DNA from: an uncultured Flavobacteriaceae bacterium
GTDB taxonomy: Bacteria > Bacteroidota > Bacteroidia > Flavobacteriales > Flavobacteriaceae
DNA length: 17,627 nucleotides
Assembly (NCBI GenBank): GCA_947311745.1
Contig: CAMZLT010000228.1
Span: forward strand, 1 to 17,627
Direction: 5' to 3'
A program made the position numbers and the translations under genes. Positions 14,069 through 17,627 of this stretch are shown piece by piece; position 1 is the stretch's first letter; every line of letters begins with the position of its first letter. The notes under the pieces were generated by a model, which was given only the letters and a program-made list of their open reading frames with translations, did no database searches and was not told where the DNA came from.

Positions 14069-14323
14069 ATGAAAAACATTCAAAAAAATGTAAAAATACT
14101 TATAGGAGTTAATTTATTTTTTATATTAATTTCCTTTTTTGGTCAAGGAGGAGGAGCTTTTGTAGCAGTACCACTTTTAGCTTTGATTAACGTAATAACT
14201 AGTATTGCAGGATTTAGTAAAAAAGATAAAAAATTAGGCACAGCTGCATTAATTTTACTTTTTATAGGACCGATTATAGGGTTTTCGGTTTGTTTATCCG
14301 TTTTAGAATTGAATTTACACTAG
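14069..14323 (+). CDS. Small hydrophobic membrane protein, function unknown
   Basis: An 84-residue protein made mostly of three hydrophobic stretches (about residues 8-26, 29-48 and 58-80), with a GQGGGAF turn after the first and a lysine-rich loop KKDKKL between the second and third. No cleavable signal peptide or recognised domain. The ATG is preceded 3 bases away by the stop of a start-less membrane-peptide frame, and both follow lgt on the same strand. It is convergent with the L,D-transpeptidase-like gene, only 4 bases apart. The clean frame and membrane topology suggest it is real, but I cannot assign a function. Confidence 0.6.
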   Translation: MKNIQKNVKILIGVNLFFILISFFGQGGGAFVAVPLLALINVITSIAGFSKKDKKLGTAALILLFIGPIIGFSVCLSVLELNLH

Positions 14324-14327
14324 TTTT

Positions 14328-14921
14328 TTATCTTGAAGGAGCAATAGCGTACAACAATACTTTTTTATTTGTTTTTAAAATAGTATCCAAGCTATCTAAA
14401 AAATTGATGGAAACTGTTGGGCAACCAAAGCTTGTTCCGATTACTTTTGGATATACACTTTGATCTGGGACACCAGACCAAGCATGTAAAACTACTACTC
14501 GTTTTCGCATATTACTATTCGTTTTTTCTAAACCATTTAACCAGTATTTATAATGTTTCCCCCATTTGCTATACACACGTTCAGAAACAAGTGAAAAACC
14601 TAATGACGAACAATGACTTTCATTTGTGTTGCTAAAGACTGTTGCAAACATCGGATTATTTTTTCCTTTTCCGTCGCCATGACATACCAATCCTTTTTTT
14701 ATAATTTTATTTTTTTTCAAATCCATCACAAAAAAACGATTCAAACCACTATGTAAAGAATAATCAATCATAAATGCAACATCTTGATTGTAATGATGTT
14801 TTGCTGCATATTTTTTTATGGTTAAAATTTCTTTTTTATAATCTTTTGCCGATTTTATATGTACTTTTTGTTTTGCACAAGTTGCTAAAAGTAATAGAGA
14901 AAATAGAATTAATATTCGCAT
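14328..14921 (-). CDS. Murein L,D-transpeptidase catalytic-domain (YkuD_2 type) lipoprotein
   Basis: A 197-residue exported protein. Residues 1-14 form a short hydrophobic signal ending LLLLATC, with a probable lipobox cysteine at 15 (Thr at -1 is slightly atypical), so it is likely a lipoprotein. The rest matches the murein L,D-transpeptidase family common in Bacteroidetes: FFVMDLKKNK, VCHGDGKG, VVLHAWSG with His146, and SFGCPTVS with the nucleophile cysteine at 167, the arrangement of the YkuD active site. Such enzymes cross-link peptidoglycan peptides or attach proteins to them in the periplasm. Activity for this subfamily is inferred from the motif. No strong TAnnTTTG box is visible upstream. 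Confidence 0.88.
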   Translation of the reverse strand: MRILILFSLLLLATCAKQKVHIKSAKDYKKEILTIKKYAAKHHYNQDVAFMIDYSLHSGLNRFFVMDLKKNKIIKKGLVCHGDGKGKNNPMFATVFSNTNESHCSSLGFSLVSERVYSKWGKHYKYWLNGLEKTNSNMRKRVVVLHAWSGVPDQSVYPKVIGTSFGCPTVSINFLDSLDTILKTNKKVLLYAIAPSR

Positions 14922-15015
14922 AAGATCATTAATTTGGTGCTAAAATTAAAATACCATTACTGCAAATCTCATACATTTTTTAAATACAAAAGTGTTATAA
15001 GAATTACAAACCTCT

Positions 15016-16854
15016 CTATAGTTTTTTATTGTATGAAGTAGGCTTAATTTTGTTTTCCTTTTTATACTTTTCTACTGTATGTTTGGCATCGATTAGTTTA
15101 TTATATTCACAGTTCATCTGTACAAAACCATTTTTAGGATCCCATGTCCAAACTTTATCTAGACTCGGAGGTGGTGAAGGTGGGTTTTGAGAAACAGTTA
15201 CATCTATAAACGGATTATCTTTTTTATTATTTTCTTTTAAAGAGTCGTTAGTATGTTTTTTTGTTTTAATATCTTTTTTAATTATTTTCTTTACGGTATT
15301 AATTATTTCCTTTTCAGTATTTGCGTTATTGATTAAATAATCAAAAGTAATATCATTTTTAACTTTTTTCCTAAAAAACAATTCGAAACTTCCGTTTTTT
15401 ATGTTTCCAATCCATTTGTTTGACCCTGCATTTCCACGCATAGTAACAAAAATTCTAGAATACTTAGTGATTCTACTATCTATAATTTTAATACTTTTTT
15501 TGCCTTTTAATATTTCTGATTTACCCGAGGAAACACTTTCTGTTTTTGGATTTGGATTATACCAAGCAGAACCAACTAAACATAATACTTGACCTTTTTT
15601 CTTAGAAAATCCCTCCATTGCACGACCAATTACATAGCAAGGTTTAGAGGCTTTCATTGCAAAGCCATTAATTGATGATGCAGTTAAAAAATCTCCAACT
15701 TTTATCTCTCCGTTTTCATTGGTAACATTCACGAGTACCCTTCCTGCTAAGGCTACAGGTATCCCTTCTTTTGGACTGTTAATAAATAAAGAAGGAGAAG
15801 TTGAATGTACACCAACTACTAAATCAGCATTTTTTTTATTACTCACTTCACAAACATTACCATCCTTATCCATTGCAATTAAATCACCTGCAACAGAGTG
15901 TCCTTTTATAGGGAAAAACTCTGCAACGTCTCCAATTTGTGCATTTGATTGAGCAAAAATATGTCCTTCAGAATAAATACTTCCTGCTAAAAAACCTGGC
16001 GTACTAAAATCAATCCCATCATTAAGCAGTTTAAAATCATAGGCATTGTAAGATGCACTTCCATTCGAAGTATCTTCCATTCCTACTATTCTAAATTGAA
16101 TCCATTGAGCAGAATTTACACCAGCTAAATTATTTGAAACTGAAGTAATAGCAGTACTACCTAAATTAGAGTCCCAACCATTTTGGTTAAGATTACTTGA
16201 GCAACCTACAGGATTTGTCCCTCCAATTGATCCATTATACCCATTTGAAGCCCAACTACTAACAACACTAAAATTACCATCATTATTGCTATCCCATTCT
16301 AAAAAAGTACCATCCCAACCACTTTCAGTAGTTGAAGAATGGTTTAATTCAACTCGTAATGCAGTAGTATTAATATTTGCAGGCAACCATATATAGGGAG
16401 AAACTATTGCTTGAAAATTTCTGCTTCCAGCAGTATCGTAAGATAAAAAAGTACTATTTACAGACCAATTACCCGAACCACAAAAATTACTTAGCAAATT
16501 CCAATAATTATCAAAACCAAAATTAATATGATAAATTTCTACATCATTTAGGTTTACACCAGTTGGTGCTGTAGGGTTTCCTACTTTTAAATAACTAGTT
16601 ACTTTAACACCTTTAGCAGCATGAATTTCCATTTCATCATCAATTGGTTCGTCTATGTAAACAAAGTTAGCGTCTCCAAAATTTATTCTAGACTGTGTTC
16701 CATATGCTCCTATACCAATTAGTCGCATAACCTTATCATCTGTCGCCTGAATTGTTAGTTTATGAGTTGGGGTTGTTGTACCTATTCCCATTTGAGCGAA
16801 ATTGAATAAATTACATAAAATTAATCCCATGAATAAAAGTAATTTTTTTTTCAT
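15016..16854 (-). CDS. Secreted composite surface protein with tail-fibre-like N-terminus
   Basis: A 612-residue protein with a cleavable signal peptide (1-20, ending NFA before Gln21). Residues 22-110 start GIGTTTPTHKL, an opening shared by many Bacteroidetes surface and phage-fibre-like proteins. Residues 110-280 are rich in Gly, Ser, Asn and Trp, contain a calcium-loop-like DSNNDGNF near 188, and look like a beta-sandwich adhesion module. Residues 290-432 form a beta domain (GDVAEFFP, VALAGRVLVNV, GDFLTAS). Residues 445-510 form another beta region, and the tail is Lys-rich, then proline-rich (PPSPPPS), ending in a charged helix. No type IX secretion C-terminal domain and no lipobox are evident, so how it is retained is unclear. 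It has its own good promoter (16881-16911). I cannot give a function beyond a probable surface or extracellular role. Confidence 0.75.
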   Translation of the reverse strand: MKKKLLLFMGLILCNLFNFAQMGIGTTTPTHKLTIQATDDKVMRLIGIGAYGTQSRINFGDANFVYIDEPIDDEMEIHAAKGVKVTSYLKVGNPTAPTGVNLNDVEIYHINFGFDNYWNLLSNFCGSGNWSVNSTFLSYDTAGSRNFQAIVSPYIWLPANINTTALRVELNHSSTTESGWDGTFLEWDSNNDGNFSVVSSWASNGYNGSIGGTNPVGCSSNLNQNGWDSNLGSTAITSVSNNLAGVNSAQWIQFRIVGMEDTSNGSASYNAYDFKLLNDGIDFSTPGFLAGSIYSEGHIFAQSNAQIGDVAEFFPIKGHSVAGDLIAMDKDGNVCEVSNKKNADLVVGVHSTSPSLFINSPKEGIPVALAGRVLVNVTNENGEIKVGDFLTASSINGFAMKASKPCYVIGRAMEGFSKKKGQVLCLVGSAWYNPNPKTESVSSGKSEILKGKKSIKIIDSRITKYSRIFVTMRGNAGSNKWIGNIKNGSFELFFRKKVKNDITFDYLINNANTEKEIINTVKKIIKKDIKTKKHTNDSLKENNKKDNPFIDVTVSQNPPSPPPSLDKVWTWDPKNGFVQMNCEYNKLIDAKHTVEKYKKENKIKPTSYNKKL

Positions 16855-16880
16855 AATTGTATTTTTTTATGGTTACTTAA

Positions 16881-16911
16881 CAAATATATGAAATAAAATA
16901 GAATATACAAA
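16881..16911 (-). promoter_or_regulatory. Promoter of the secreted surface protein gene
   Basis: On the minus strand TTTG (16911-16908), exactly 19 bases, then TATATTTG (16888-16881), an exact match to the flavobacterial consensus. It lies 26 bases upstream of the ATG at 16854. Confidence 0.78.
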
Positions 16912-17231
16912 TATTTATAGCTGAAAGGCTTTCATAATTAATCTTTTAATTACACCTATAAATCCAAAAAAGTATTTTTACTACAAAGCTCATCTGCACG
17001 TCATTCTTGGCAATATTCGTTTTTCAATACGTACTACAACTAACGCTATGTTTGTATGTTCAGAACTATGCTACACCAATACTAACATATATTTTAGCTT
17101 TTTGTAATGAAATTTTTTGCGAATTTATGGCTATATAAAATATGCCATAGTAGTATATTTTACAGTAATTTTCAAAATGTAAGAAGTTTTATAAGATACT
17201 TATATTTTGTTACACCCTTTGTTTTATTGTT
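16912..17231. other. Intergenic region without a recognised gene
   Basis: No credible coding frame. The stretch around 16986-17075 is noticeably less AT-rich than its flanks and reads open over about 25 codons in one plus frame, but it has no start, so it may be the remnant of a gene or of an intergenic repeat. A hairpin at 17126-17149 (TATGGC against GCCATA, extendable through ATAT) lies downstream of the methyltransferase gene. It lacks a T-run and is at best a weak terminator. Confidence 0.35.
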
Positions 17232-17627
17232 TTACTTCTTTTTTTTCTCGTTAAAGAGTGGTTTTGTATATTGATTATACAATTCAAATAAATATTCAAT
17301 TCTTGAACTTTCATTTGGAAACACTTGTGGTCTATAACATAAATCTACTGCCTTATCTAATTCTTGATGTGCTTTTGCTAATTTTGGCGGCATAGTAAGT
17401 GGATGATACAAATCTGCTAAACTACTTTTTGGAAACTCTTTTCTTACATCTAGTACTTTTTGTGCTTTTTCTTCTACTTTCTTTTTGTTTTTTTCGCTTA
17501 CTTCTTTTGCCCAAGGAAAATTATTATAAACTACAGAACTTGAATAGCGATAATCACTTTTTAAGCGACCTGCAACATAACGCATCCAAGTCATATGCAT
17601 TGATGAAGTTAATATTCCAAAATCATA
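17232..17627 (-). CDS. C-terminal end of an MmeI-like class I DNA methyltransferase / type IIL restriction-modification protein (partial)
   Basis: The frame is open from the right edge (131 codons visible), so the N-terminus and the methylase core lie outside; the ATG at 17600 is internal. The visible part has the characteristic C-terminus of large MmeI-like restriction-modification proteins: FGILTSSMHMTWMR, GRLKSDYRYS, VVYNNFPW, then LADLYHPLTMPPKL, the AHQELDKAVD helix, YRPQVFP, and a final RIEYLFELYNQY helix. In family members this region adjoins the target-recognition domain. Whether the full protein also has the endonuclease domain cannot be seen. It points to a restriction or defence locus just beyond the window. 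A lysine tail (KKKK) ends the protein. Confidence 0.88.
   Translation of the reverse strand, partial: YDFGILTSSMHMTWMRYVAGRLKSDYRYSSSVVYNNFPWAKEVSEKNKKKVEEKAQKVLDVRKEFPKSSLADLYHPLTMPPKLAKAHQELDKAVDLCYRPQVFPNESSRIEYLFELYNQYTKPLFNEKKKK

Noticed and set aside
17126..17149. Hairpin TATGGC/GCCATA as terminator of the methyltransferase gene
   Set aside because: No T-run on the relevant strand, and it is more than 80 bases beyond the stop, so not called as a terminator.

Overview
AT-rich window with dense coding and a Bacteroidetes-type promoter signature: several genes are preceded by a TTG or TTTG box about 19-20 bases ahead of TAnnTTTG. Together with the proteins (a bacillithiol-type YtxJ, a Bacteroidetes-style Lgt with a large insert, a surface protein beginning with a GIGTTTP tail-fibre-like segment, and few Shine-Dalgarno sites), this points to a chromosome segment of a member of the Flavobacteriaceae. 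I see no tRNA, rRNA, insertion sequence or CRISPR array.

Left block, minus strand (1-2376): a partial PLP-dependent trans-sulfuration enzyme, a CPBP-family membrane protease, and the bacilliredoxin ytxJ. ytxJ and the CPBP gene are 4 bases apart. clpB (2538-5126) points the other way. It is followed by nearly 1 kb without a conventional gene, which is nevertheless rich in signals: three good intrinsic terminators, one very good promoter, and two short ORFs of 20 and 28 codons.

Central block (5786-8827): an RNA-repair and ribosome-rescue operon, rtcB (RNA ligase), prfH (release-factor homologue) and a small TPR protein with a polylysine tail. Its leader is the most interesting item in the window. 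It has a strong promoter, a structured 5' end and a 28-codon ORF, followed by four segments whose pairing (1:2, 2:3, 3:4) has the logic of a translation-sensing attenuator just ahead of rtcB. A natural reading is that ribosomes stalled early in the leader ORF prevent termination and switch on the genes that repair or rescue damaged ribosomes. This is an inference from base pairing and needs testing.

Right-centre block, plus strand (8988-14323): phosphoglucomutase (pgcA-like), an MsbA-type ABC exporter, a gap of heptameric tandem repeats, yidD, lgt, a start-less ORF remnant, and a small membrane protein. yidD, lgt and the exporter all concern the cell envelope.

Right end, minus strand (14328-17627): an L,D-transpeptidase-like lipoprotein, a 612-residue secreted protein of composite architecture with its own clear promoter, and the C-terminal end of an MmeI-like DNA methyltransferase/restriction protein that continues beyond the window.
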